This document shows, piece by piece, positions 6,348 through 12,415 of a DNA stretch of 14,082 nucleotides (positions are counted from its first letter, which is position 1; each line of letters opens with the position of its first letter). The notes beneath the pieces are model-generated. The model had not been told where the DNA came from and searched no databases. It worked only from the letters and a program-made list of their open reading frames with translations. This DNA is from an uncultured Clostridia bacterium (GTDB taxonomy: Bacteria > Bacillota > Clostridia > Oscillospirales > Acutalibacteraceae). The position numbers and the translations under genes are program-made. The stretch spans positions 1-14,082 of the forward strand of contig CALGGQ010000088.1 of NCBI GenBank assembly GCA_937915775.1. Reading direction: 5' to 3'.

Positions 6348-6759
6348 AGAACAGTTTGACGCCGCAAATGTATTCGGCAAAGGCGAGCCGAATGTTAACT
6401 TTGCGCAGTATTTTATCGGCGAATCCTATCTCAATCCGCTGGCAAAAACGGATAATCTGTTTCTTGCCAACGTCACCTTTGAGCCTGCCTGCCGCAATAA
6501 CTGGCACATTCACCATGCGGAAAAGAACGGCGGGCAGCTGCTGATTTGCACCGCCGGCGAGGGCTGGTATCAGGAGGAGGGCAAAGCGGCAGTCAGCCTT
6601 CAGCCCGGTACCGTTATTGTCATTCCGCCGAACGTCAAGCATTGGCACGGCGCGAAGAAGGACAGCTGGTTTTCGCATATCGCCATCGAGGTGCCGGGTG
6701 AAAAGACCTCTACCGAATGGTGCGAGCCGGTCAGCGACGATGCCTACCATCAACTGTAA
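6340..6759 (+). CDS. Small cupin-domain protein
   Basis: The chosen start is ATG 6340, nine bases after GGAG (6327-6330). A TTG at 6313 would add nine residues but lacks a ribosome site. The 139-residue single-domain cupin carries motif 1 as NNWHIHHAEKNGGQLLICTAGEG (His56, His58, Glu61 or nearby, and the closing Gly) and motif 2 as PGTVIVIPPNVKHWHGA (His101 and His103). These could bind a divalent metal. The ending STEWCEPVSDDAYHQL is typical of cupins paired with carboxymuconolactone decarboxylases. It overlaps the upstream gene by eight bases. Isomerase, dioxygenase-like or sensing functions are all possible; an oxygen-independent one is more likely given the setting. Confidence 0.9.
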   Translation: MTKEQFDAANVFGKGEPNVNFAQYFIGESYLNPLAKTDNLFLANVTFEPACRNNWHIHHAEKNGGQLLICTAGEGWYQEEGKAAVSLQPGTVIVIPPNVKHWHGAKKDSWFSHIAIEVPGEKTSTEWCEPVSDDAYHQL

Positions 6760-6769
6760 GGAGATACCT

Positions 6770-7282
6770 ATGAAAACATTAGTGATTTATTATTCCAGAA
6801 AAGGCGAGAACTACTGGAACGGCTCCGTTAAGAATATTCAGAAAGGCAACACGGAGATCGTTGCCGAATATATCCGCGACGCTGTCGGCGCCGACTTGTT
6901 CGAGGTGGAGACTGTCAAGGAATATGCCGCCGACTACTATGAATGTATCGACGATGCCAAAAAGGAATTGCGCGAGAACGCCAGACCGCAGCTGAAAGCA
7001 AGCCTTGACGATATCAGCGCTTACGATAACATCGTGGTTGCCGGTCCATGCTGGTGGGGTACTTATCCGATGGCTATTCTCACGCAGCTGGAGCAGCTGG
7101 ATTTTACAGACAAAAACGTCTTTCCCGTGATGACGCACGAGGGCAGCGGGCTCTCCGGCGCACCGTCAGCGCTGAAAAAGCATTGTAAGGGCGCTGCCGT
7201 CGGCAAGGGGCTTGCCGTGCACGGTGCCGACGCTGCTAAATCCGAAAAGGCTGTATCAAAATGGGCAAAGGAAAATCTGTGA
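6770..7282 (+). CDS. Flavodoxin-like protein 3 with extended phosphate loop
   Basis: ATG 6770 follows AAGGAGAT at a normal distance; longer frames starting inside the cupin have no ribosome site. The 170-residue protein begins KTLVIYYSRKGENYWNGSVKNIQKGNTEIVAEYI, so the FMN phosphate loop has an insert of about 15 residues between YYSRKG and GNTEIVA. AGPCWWGTYP (91-100) replaces the GYPMWWYT loop of the two sister proteins, and VMTHEGSGLSG (120-130) is the second flavin loop. The divergence in both flavin loops suggests a different redox potential or partner from the 2488/4071 pair. It is cytoplasmic. The stop TGA overlaps the ATG of a short remnant frame at 7282. Confidence 0.92.
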   Translation: MKTLVIYYSRKGENYWNGSVKNIQKGNTEIVAEYIRDAVGADLFEVETVKEYAADYYECIDDAKKELRENARPQLKASLDDISAYDNIVVAGPCWWGTYPMAILTQLEQLDFTDKNVFPVMTHEGSGLSGAPSALKKHCKGAAVGKGLAVHGADAAKSEKAVSKWAKENL

Positions 7283-7377
7283 TGAAAAATGTATTACTTG
7301 TCACCGGCGCCACCTTCTACATTGACTGCGGCGCCATCTCATCATATTATTACGGGCCGCTTCAGCCGGCGAAATAA
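7282..7377 (+). pseudogene. Short remnant, possibly a collapsed short-chain dehydrogenase
   Basis: A 31-residue frame overlaps the flavodoxin stop (ATGA). It reads MKNVLLVTGAT, which is the first strand and glycine turn of a Rossmann/short-chain dehydrogenase, then FYIDCGAISSYYYGPLQPAK, which could be the end of such a protein (compare the x-V/I-D-G-G region). The Rossmann start is recognisable; the family of the tail is a guess. GGCGCC occurs on both sides of the likely join (7306-7311 and 7330-7335). A functional micro-peptide cannot be excluded, but I think it is debris. AAAGGAAAG at its end serves the next gene. Confidence 0.5.
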
Positions 7378-7387
7378 AGGAAAGCTT

Positions 7388-8536
7388 ATGAATTACAGAA
7401 AACTCGGTAATACAGGACTTATGGTCAGCGAGATCGGTTTGGGCTGTGAGGGCTTTGCCGAAAATGACTACCAGATGACCGATACGCTGCTCAATGAGGC
7501 GGAGAAGGTCGGCATTAACTATTTTGACGTTTATGCCTCCAATCCTCAGATGAGAGCCGCTATCGGCAAGGCGCTTTCCGGCAGACGTGAAAAGTTCTAT
7601 ATTCAGTCCCATATCTGCTCCATCTGGAAGAACGGACAGTATCTGCGCACCCGTCATCTTGACGAGGTTAAGGCTGGCTTTGAGGAAAGCCTCCGCCTGT
7701 TTCAAACGGACTATATCGATGTCGGTATGATTCACTATTGCGACGCGCTGAGCGACTGGCAGAAAATCATTGATAATGGGATTCTTGATTACGCCAAGGA
7801 ACTGAAAGCGCAGGGCAAAATCCGTCATATCGGCTTAAGCTCGCATAACCCGCTCGTTGCCGCAGAGGCGGCGAAAACAGGCGATATTGAGGTGCTGATG
7901 TTCAGCATTAACCCCGTTTACGATCTGCAGCCGCCGAGCGAAAATGTGGAGGACTTATGGGCTGACGAAACCTACACGAATACATACGAGAATATGGACC
8001 CCGACAGGCAGAAGCTCTATGAACTCTGTCAGAGCAGGGGCGTTGGTATTACGGTGATGAAAGCCTTTGCCGGCGGCGATTTGCTTAATGCAGAGCTTTC
8101 GCCCGCAGGCGTAGCGCTGACGGCAGAGCAGTGTATTCACTATTGCCTTACACGTCCTGCCGTTTCCTGTGTTCTGGCAGGAGCGCACAGCCTTGAACAA
8201 TTGAAAGACAGTCTGAAATACGAAACCGCAACGGACGAAGAAAAGGATTATGCGACAGCTTTTGCCTCCTTCCCGAAAATCAGCTGGAACGGTCATTGTA
8301 TGTACTGCAGCCACTGCGCGCCGTGTCCCGTGGAAATCAGCGTGGCAGACGTGACAAAGTTCCTCAATCTTGCGCTCGCACAAGATGATGTTCCCGAAAC
8401 GGTGAGAGAGCATTACAAAGCTCTTGAACACCACGCAGGCGAGTGTATCAAATGCGGCGCGTGCGAAAGCCGCTGCCCGTTCGGGGTAGAAATCAGACAA
8501 AATATGGACAAAGCAACCGAAATTTTCGGCTACTGA
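7388..8536 (+). CDS. Aldo/keto reductase-like protein with C-terminal 2x[4Fe-4S] domain
   Basis: The start at 7388 follows AAAGGAAAG; an upstream in-frame ATG at 7289 would fuse unrelated remnant sequence. Residues 1-295 form an AKR barrel: MNYRKLGNTGLMVSEIGLGC, IGLSSHNPLVAAEAAKTG, and the CVLAGAHSLEQLKDSL nucleotide end. The C-terminus carries C304-x2-C307-x2-C310-x2-C313-P and C353-x2-C356-x2-C359-x3-C363-P, two ferredoxin-type cluster sites, as in COG1453-like proteins. The catalytic set is incomplete: Asp47 and His116 remain, but the Tyr expected five residues after Asp is Asn52, and the usual Lys after the third strand is Ser/His (IQSH, 72-75). It may therefore transfer electrons or reduce a substrate by another mechanism. 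It is the last gene of the LysR operon, ahead of the terminator at 8551, and is a plausible partner of the flavodoxins. Confidence 0.92.
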   Translation: MNYRKLGNTGLMVSEIGLGCEGFAENDYQMTDTLLNEAEKVGINYFDVYASNPQMRAAIGKALSGRREKFYIQSHICSIWKNGQYLRTRHLDEVKAGFEESLRLFQTDYIDVGMIHYCDALSDWQKIIDNGILDYAKELKAQGKIRHIGLSSHNPLVAAEAAKTGDIEVLMFSINPVYDLQPPSENVEDLWADETYTNTYENMDPDRQKLYELCQSRGVGITVMKAFAGGDLLNAELSPAGVALTAEQCIHYCLTRPAVSCVLAGAHSLEQLKDSLKYETATDEEKDYATAFASFPKISWNGHCMYCSHCAPCPVEISVADVTKFLNLALAQDDVPETVREHYKALEHHAGECIKCGACESRCPFGVEIRQNMDKATEIFGY

Positions 8537-8550
8537 CAGATTGAGGAAAG

Positions 8551-8587
8551 GTACAGCCGCAGGGGATTCCTGAGGGTGTACTTTTTT
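8551..8587 (+). terminator. Terminator of the redox operon
   Basis: GTACA (8551-8555) pairs with TGTAC (8577-8581), with inner CC/GG and CAGG/CCTG pairs around a GGATT loop, followed by six Ts (8582-8587). The final TGTACT is also the -35 box of the next promoter. Confidence 0.85.
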
Positions 8588-8605
8588 CCTTTTGTATGCT
8601 ATAAT
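8577..8605 (+). promoter_or_regulatory. Promoter of the 59-residue ORF, overlapping the terminator
   Basis: TGTACT (8577-8582), 17 bases, then TATAAT (8600-8605) with TGC before it (extended -10). The same arrangement recurs at 8851-8879. Confidence 0.7.
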
Positions 8606-8637
8606 CAAGACAAATATGACGGACGGAGGACTGCGGT

Positions 8638-8817
8638 ATGCGAAAAACAGCGTTACTGCTCGCCGTTATCATGGTGCTTGTCACCTGCCTAGCAGGCTGG
8701 AGCGAATACCGGACCTTTACCTATGATATTCCGAAAACGACCGGCGTTCACACCCTTTATATCACTTATGACACCGGCTGGAGCGATTTGAATATCAACT
8801 GGCTTCGCTTTTCATAA
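8638..8817 (+). CDS. 59-residue secreted micro-protein: signal peptide plus CBM6-like tail (probable remnant)
   Basis: ATG 8638 lies seven bases after GGAGGA and 33 after a TATAAT box, so expression looks likely. Residues 1-19 (MRKTALLLAVIMVLVTCLA) form a signal peptide. The rest, GWSEYRTFTYDIPKTTGVHTLYITYDTGWSDLNINWLRFS, strongly resembles the last 40 residues of a family 6 carbohydrate-binding module (t-G-v-H-t-L-y-l, ending N-i-n-W-l-r-F). A full CBM6 has about 120 residues and is normally attached to a glycoside hydrolase, so the middle of a secreted carbohydrate-active enzyme appears to be missing. GGCTGGAGCGA occurs twice, 81 bases apart and in frame (8695-8705 and 8776-8786). It may be a dead remnant still transcribed, or a tiny secreted protein. 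The Cys17 context (LVTC) is a poor lipobox. Confidence 0.6.
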   Translation: MRKTALLLAVIMVLVTCLAGWSEYRTFTYDIPKTTGVHTLYITYDTGWSDLNINWLRFS

Positions 8818-8827
8818 TCATATTCTT

Positions 8828-8859
8828 CAGCCGCAGATTTCCTCTGCGGCTGTACTTTT
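8828..8859 (+). terminator. Terminator between the two collapsed ORFs
   Basis: CAGCCGCAG (8828-8836) pairs perfectly with CTGCGGCTG (8844-8852), with a further A-T pair around a TTTCC loop. A short T-tract follows (8856-8859). It is close in sequence to the terminator at 8551. Confidence 0.8.
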
Positions 8860-8879
8860 GCTGCAAGGTGTGCTATAAT
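8851..8879 (+). promoter_or_regulatory. Promoter of the CapA-like remnant, overlapping the terminator
   Basis: TGTACT (8851-8856), 17 bases, then TATAAT (8874-8879), with TGC before the -10 box. It is identical in plan to 8577-8605. Confidence 0.7.
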
Positions 8880-8914
8880 GGTGATAACTTCTCGGAAAAG
8901 ATAGAGGAAACCCT

Positions 8915-9287
8915 ATGAAAAACAGAAATGCGATCATCTGTATGATATTGGCAGTGGTGACGGCACTATGTCTGATTGTGCATTTATTCTACGGGAGATT
9001 TCAGCTCCCACATCAACCAGGTCAAAGGCAACCGTGATACTTTGATTATGAGAGTAAAGTTGAAAAGGGATGAAAACGGAAGTGTTATCATTGCCGAAAA
9101 CAATTATATTCCTGTTTATATCTACAGCGAATATCACGGAAAGCCGTTTGTTTCCATGCCTTTGCAGCCATCTTTCAACGGCGGGCTGACTGACCTCAGC
9201 AACAGGGAAGCCTTCATCAAGCGAATAAAGACGGAGGTCGGCGAGGCGATAACCGCCTACGAAGCTGCGTCCTCTCAGTCAGAGTAA
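8915..9287 (+). pseudogene. Frameshifted remnant of a CapA-like (poly-gamma-glutamate synthesis) protein
   Basis: ATG 8915 (ribosome site GAGGAAA) opens MKNRNAIICMILAVVTALCLIVHLF, a membrane anchor. That frame then runs into GRFQLPHQPG and stops at TGA 9035-9037. The next frame, open from 8976 to 9287, reads CIYSTGDFSSHINQVKGNRDTLIMRVKLKRDENGSVIIAENNYIPVYIY. This resembles the end of CapA-family metallophosphatase-like proteins (Y-S-L-G-N-F, then L-x-V-x-L, then Y-I-P-x-Y). The roughly 250 residues holding the metal site are missing, and the two halves are out of frame, with a TGA (8973-8975) just before the tail frame. I therefore call it a pseudogene: a deletion joining start and end. Promoter and ribosome site are intact. 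A real stand-alone 103-residue protein starting at TTG 8976 is less likely because it has no ribosome site. Confidence 0.65.
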
Positions 9288-9329
9288 ATAACTATTAAAT
9301 TATCAATACGGATGGGTACAGGTGATACG

Positions 9330-10514
9330 ATGAAAACACTTTTTATTGATGGCAGCATGGGTGCTGCGGGCGATATGCTTTCGGCAGCGCTACTGGAGCT
9401 GACGGAGAACAGGGAAAACGCCTTGAAGGAACTGAATGCCTTAGGGCTTCCTCATATGGAATATGTTGCAGAAACCGTTAAAAAATGCGGTATTGCGGGA
9501 ACCAAGCTGCATGTGATGGTTAAGGGAACAGAAGAGGGTGCCCCCTCTGCGCACGCAGCAGGGCATCATCACCACACCTTGTCCGATATCGAGCATATCA
9601 TTGATGGTTCCAATGCGCCGGAGGCGGTAAAAGCCGAAGCCGTTTCGGTTTATCAGCTGCTGGCGCAGGCAGAGGGAGCCGTTCATCAGACGGAGATAAG
9701 CAATATCCATTTTCACGAGGTCGGAACGCTGGACGCTGTTGCGGATATCCTTGCCTTTTGTTATCTGATACACAGGTTAGGCGTTGAATATGTAACGGCA
9801 AGTCCGGTGAACGTCGGCAAAGGAAGCGTCAGATGCGCTCACGGCTTTTTACCGGTGCCGGCGCCTGCCACTGCCGAATTGTTGAAAGATGTTCCGATTT
9901 ACAGCGGCGAGATTGAAAGCGAGCTTTGCACGCCGACCGGCGCCGCTTTGTTAAAACACTTTGTCAATCGGTTTGCCGATTTGCCGCTGATGACAGCGGA
10001 AAAAATCGGATACGGCATGGGCACAAAGGATTTTGAGCGTGCCAACTGTGTGAGAATGCTTCTTGGCGAAAGTGAGCTTCCAACGGAAAGCGTGACGGAA
10101 TTCCGTTTTAATGTTGACGATATGACGGCGGAGGAAATTGCTTTCGGCACGGAAGAGCTGCTGAATGCGGGCGCTCTGGAGGTGTTCACAACCGCAGTCG
10201 GCATGAAGAAAAGCAGACCCGGCACGCTGGTAACCGTGCTTTGCGATGAAGAAAAAGAGTCGGCAATAGCGGCTGCGATTTTCCGGCATTTTTCCACTAT
10301 CGGAATACGGAAAACCGCTTGCGCCAGATATGTGATGAACAGGACGGTGACAGAGGCGGCAACCAGCCTCGGCACTGTCAGAAAAAAGGTTTCTTCCGGC
10401 TTCGGTCAGGAAAAACAAAAATACGAATTTGATGACCTGGCAAAACTTGCCAAAGAAAAAGGCTGCAGCCTTCGTGAAATCAAAGCTATCATAGAAGCCG
10501 AGGAAAAAATATGA
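9330..10514 (+). CDS. larC: LarC, nickel insertion protein for nickel-pincer cofactor synthesis
   Basis: ATG 9330 follows AGGTGATACG; an ATG at 9312 lies before this site and is unlikely. The 394-residue protein shows the LarC signature FIDGSMGAAGDMLSAALLEL (5-24), a native His-rich stretch AGHHHHTLSDI (77-87), ISNIHFHEVGTLDAVADI (123-140) and CTPTGAALLKHF. The C-terminal domain begins near FRFNVDDMTAEEIAFGTEELL. LarC uses CTP to insert nickel into the pyridinium dithiocarboxylate precursor of the pincer cofactor, used by lactate racemase and other LarA-like isomerases. In Lactobacillus the gene is split by a programmed frameshift; here it is one frame. Partners LarB, LarE and LarA are not in this window. 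Its stop overlaps the ECF gene (ATGA), so they are coupled. Confidence 0.95.
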   Translation: MKTLFIDGSMGAAGDMLSAALLELTENRENALKELNALGLPHMEYVAETVKKCGIAGTKLHVMVKGTEEGAPSAHAAGHHHHTLSDIEHIIDGSNAPEAVKAEAVSVYQLLAQAEGAVHQTEISNIHFHEVGTLDAVADILAFCYLIHRLGVEYVTASPVNVGKGSVRCAHGFLPVPAPATAELLKDVPIYSGEIESELCTPTGAALLKHFVNRFADLPLMTAEKIGYGMGTKDFERANCVRMLLGESELPTESVTEFRFNVDDMTAEEIAFGTEELLNAGALEVFTTAVGMKKSRPGTLVTVLCDEEKESAIAAAIFRHFSTIGIRKTACARYVMNRTVTEAATSLGTVRKKVSSGFGQEKQKYEFDDLAKLAKEKGCSLREIKAIIEAEEKI

Positions 10515-11053
10515 AAACAAGCACAAGAAATCTTACTTTTGCGGCAATGTTTCTGGCAATCGGTCAGGTGCTTCCGTTCATCACCGGTCAGATACCGCAA
10601 ATCGGCAAAATGCTGTGTCCGATGCATTTTCCGATCCTGCTCTGCGGATTCTTCTGCGGCTGGCAGTACGGCGCCGTTATAGGCTTTATCTGTCCGCTGC
10701 TGCGGTCGCTGCTGTTCGGTATGCCGGTTTTGTATCCGTCCGCCATCGGCATGGCGTTTGAGCTGATGACCTACGGCTTGGTTGCCGGCTTGCTGTCAAA
10801 AAAGCTCGGCACGGACGCGCTGTGGAAAATCTATGTGTCTTTAATCGGCGCTATGCTGTGCGGCAGAGCGGTGTGGGGACTCGCGCAAATTGTATTGCTC
10901 GGTATTAAAGGCGATGGCTTTACTTTCTCTGCGTTTCTCGCAGGCGGCTTTATCAATGCGTTTCCTGGCATTATTTTGCAATTAGTGTTTATCCCGTTTT
11001 TGGTGCGCCTGTTCCGTCAGCGGATTGAAAAGGAAAGCATCAAGCATGAATAA
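10511..11053 (+). CDS. ECF transporter S component (substrate-binding membrane protein)
   Basis: The 180-residue membrane protein has about six hydrophobic segments. N-terminal TSTRNLTFAAMFLAIGQVLPFITGQIPQIGKMLCPMHFPILLCGFFCGWQYGAVIGF is typical of ECF S components, which capture a vitamin or metal and dock on the shared EcfA-EcfA'-EcfT energising module. No ECF ATPase genes are nearby, so it would use a module encoded elsewhere (group II type). The four-base overlap with larC suggests that the substrate is connected with the nickel-pincer cofactor: nickel itself, or nicotinate, which feeds the NaAD precursor. This is a guess. Cys36, Cys45 and Cys49 are noticeable in the early helices; the usual metal-binding N-terminal His of NikM-type proteins is not seen, which slightly favours an organic substrate. 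Confidence 0.85.
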   Translation: MKTSTRNLTFAAMFLAIGQVLPFITGQIPQIGKMLCPMHFPILLCGFFCGWQYGAVIGFICPLLRSLLFGMPVLYPSAIGMAFELMTYGLVAGLLSKKLGTDALWKIYVSLIGAMLCGRAVWGLAQIVLLGIKGDGFTFSAFLAGGFINAFPGIILQLVFIPFLVRLFRQRIEKESIKHE

Positions 11054-11079
11054 GCAACAAACGGCAAGGCGGTGAGCAG

Positions 11080-12009
11080 ATGATTATCAATACCGGGCAG
11101 CGAACGGATATCCCGGCTTTTTATGCCCCGTGGTTTGCCGGCAGGCTGAAAGAGGGCTTTGTCTGCGTGCGCAATCCGTATCATCCGAATCAGGTCAGCC
11201 GTTACCGCCTTGACCCGGAGGTAGTGGACGTCATCGGCTTCTGCACCAAAAACCCTGCACCGATGTTTCCGTATATGGAGCTTTTAAAAGATTACGGGCA
11301 ATATTGGTTTGTCACTATCACGCCGTACGGGCGGGATATTGAGCCGAATGTTCCCGATAAGCATCAGCTCCTTGAGGATTTTAAAACGCTGTCAGAAGCT
11401 GTCGGCATTGATGCGATCGGCTGGCGATACGACCCGATTTTCATTACCGATAAATATTCGGTTGCCTATCACCTGCGCGCTTTTGAACAAATCGCGTCAG
11501 CCCTTGACGGATATACCAAAACGGCTGTCATCAGTTTTATTGATTTGTATCCGAAAGTGAAACGGAATTTCCCTGAGGCAAAGGAGGTAACGCCCGAGCA
11601 GCGCCTTGCGCTCGGCAAGGCGTTTATTAAAATTGCCGCGGCGCACGGTATGACCGTTAAGCCCTGCGCCGAGGGTGACGAGCTTGCGCCGTTCGGTGCG
11701 GATTGCAGCGGCTGTATGACCATCAGCGACTATGAAAAGGCAATCGGTAAACGGCTGAACGCCCCGAAAAAGAAAGGCGCAAGGGCGCAGTGTGCCTGCT
11801 ACCTTGCGTGTGATATCGGCGCTTACAACACCTGCCGGCATTTCTGTAAATACTGTTATGCCAATGCAGATACGTCAAGGGTGCTGGAGCAAAGCCGCCT
11901 GCATGATGTGAATTCACCGTTTTTAATCGGTCATTACAGAGAGGGAGACGTGATTCACGATGTGCCGCAGACCTCCTGGATTGACGGGCAGACGGTTTTA
12001 TTGACATAG
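11080..12009 (+). CDS. DUF1848 protein with C-terminal CxxxCxxC motif
   Basis: ATG 11080 follows GGCGGTGA. The 309-residue protein starts MIINTGQRTDIPAFYAPWFAGRLKEGFVCVRNPYHP and has VVDVIGFCTKNPAPM, WFVTITPYG and IGWRYDPIFI, recognised as DUF1848 hallmarks and suggesting a TIM-barrel-like fold. Cysteines gather at the end: Cys209-x2-Cys212, Cys238, Cys240, Cys244, then Cys252-x3-Cys256-x2-Cys259 in TCRHFCKYCYAN. C-x3-C-x2-C is the radical-SAM cluster motif, here near the C-terminus rather than the N-terminus. Function in the family is unknown to me. It is 26 bases after the ECF gene, so it probably shares the larC transcript. Its last codons TTG-ACA form the -35 box of the hxlR promoter. Confidence 0.88.
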   Translation: MIINTGQRTDIPAFYAPWFAGRLKEGFVCVRNPYHPNQVSRYRLDPEVVDVIGFCTKNPAPMFPYMELLKDYGQYWFVTITPYGRDIEPNVPDKHQLLEDFKTLSEAVGIDAIGWRYDPIFITDKYSVAYHLRAFEQIASALDGYTKTAVISFIDLYPKVKRNFPEAKEVTPEQRLALGKAFIKIAAAHGMTVKPCAEGDELAPFGADCSGCMTISDYEKAIGKRLNAPKKKGARAQCACYLACDIGAYNTCRHFCKYCYANADTSRVLEQSRLHDVNSPFLIGHYREGDVIHDVPQTSWIDGQTVLLT

Positions 12010-12029
12010 CGGCAGGAATGCTATATAAT
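12001..12029 (+). promoter_or_regulatory. Consensus promoter for hxlR, inside the end of the DUF1848 gene
   Basis: A perfect TTGACA (12001-12006), 17 bases and a perfect TATAAT (12024-12029). The -35 box is made by the last two sense codons of the upstream gene. Such a strong core promoter usually needs repression, which fits an adjacent repressor gene. Confidence 0.85.
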
Positions 12030-12037
12030 GTCGCTGA

Positions 12038-12057
12038 TAAGGCATTTTTGCGCCTTA
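12038..12057. promoter_or_regulatory. Inverted repeat at the hxlR transcription start (possible operator)
   Basis: TAAGGC (12038-12043) and GCCTTA (12052-12057) flank an eight-base T-rich centre. The repeat starts about two bases after the predicted transcription start, a good place for autorepression, or it forms a small leader hairpin. It does not share sequence with the operators at 13100-13140. Confidence 0.45.
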
Positions 12058-12084
12058 CAGTAATTTTGAAACTAAGGTGATACT

Positions 12085-12414
12085 ATGGCAGATAAGAAAA
12101 CGTTGCCGGCTTGCCCGGTGGAAACTACCTTGCTTTTAATCGGCAGCAAGTGGAAGGTGTTGATTTTGAGGGATTTATCGCCCGGCAAAAAGCGCTTCGG
12201 CGAGCTGAAAAAATCCATCGGCAGCGTATCGCAGAAGGTGCTGACCGCGCAGCTTCGCGAAATGGAAGCGGACGGGCTGCTTACGAGAACGGTTTATCCC
12301 GAGGTGCCGCCGCGCGTGGAATATGAATTAACGGAGCTTGGTCACACGCTCAAGCCCGTGCTGGATTCCCTCTGGTCCTGGGGTGAGGATTACAAGGCGA
12401 ATTACGGTGAATAA
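12085..12414 (+). CDS. HxlR-family transcriptional regulator
   Basis: This 109-residue winged-helix protein has CPVETTLLLIGSKWKVLILRDLSPGKKRFGELKKSIGSVSQKVLTAQLREMEADGLLTRTVYPEVPPRVEYELTELGHTL, the full HxlR/YodB signature. Cys10 in the ACPVETT motif matches the position of the reactive cysteine that lets YodB/HypR-type members sense quinones, diamide or aldehydes (established for Bacillus relatives). AAGGTGATACT precedes the ATG. The next gene starts two bases after its stop. Likely targets are itself with the fusion protein, and the Rossmann protein at 13255, whose upstream region carries tandem operators. Redox sensing here is inference. Confidence 0.95.
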   Translation: MADKKTLPACPVETTLLLIGSKWKVLILRDLSPGKKRFGELKKSIGSVSQKVLTAQLREMEADGLLTRTVYPEVPPRVEYELTELGHTLKPVLDSLWSWGEDYKANYGE

Positions 12415-12415
12415 T

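Noticed and set aside
7289..7387. N-terminal extension of the Fe-S aldo/keto reductase from ATG 7289
   Set aside because: The added residues are out-of-frame remnant sequence; the ribosome site and the family start point to 7388.
9564..9575. HHHH stretch in LarC as a cloning tag
   Set aside because: It is internal and expected in LarC proteins as a metal-binding loop.
9330..10514. Programmed frameshift in larC as in Lactobacillus
   Set aside because: The gene is one uninterrupted 394-residue frame containing both halves.
9888..10526. Two overlapping minus-strand frames inside larC
   Set aside because: Shadows of a confident gene, with no initiation signal and no recognisable motif.
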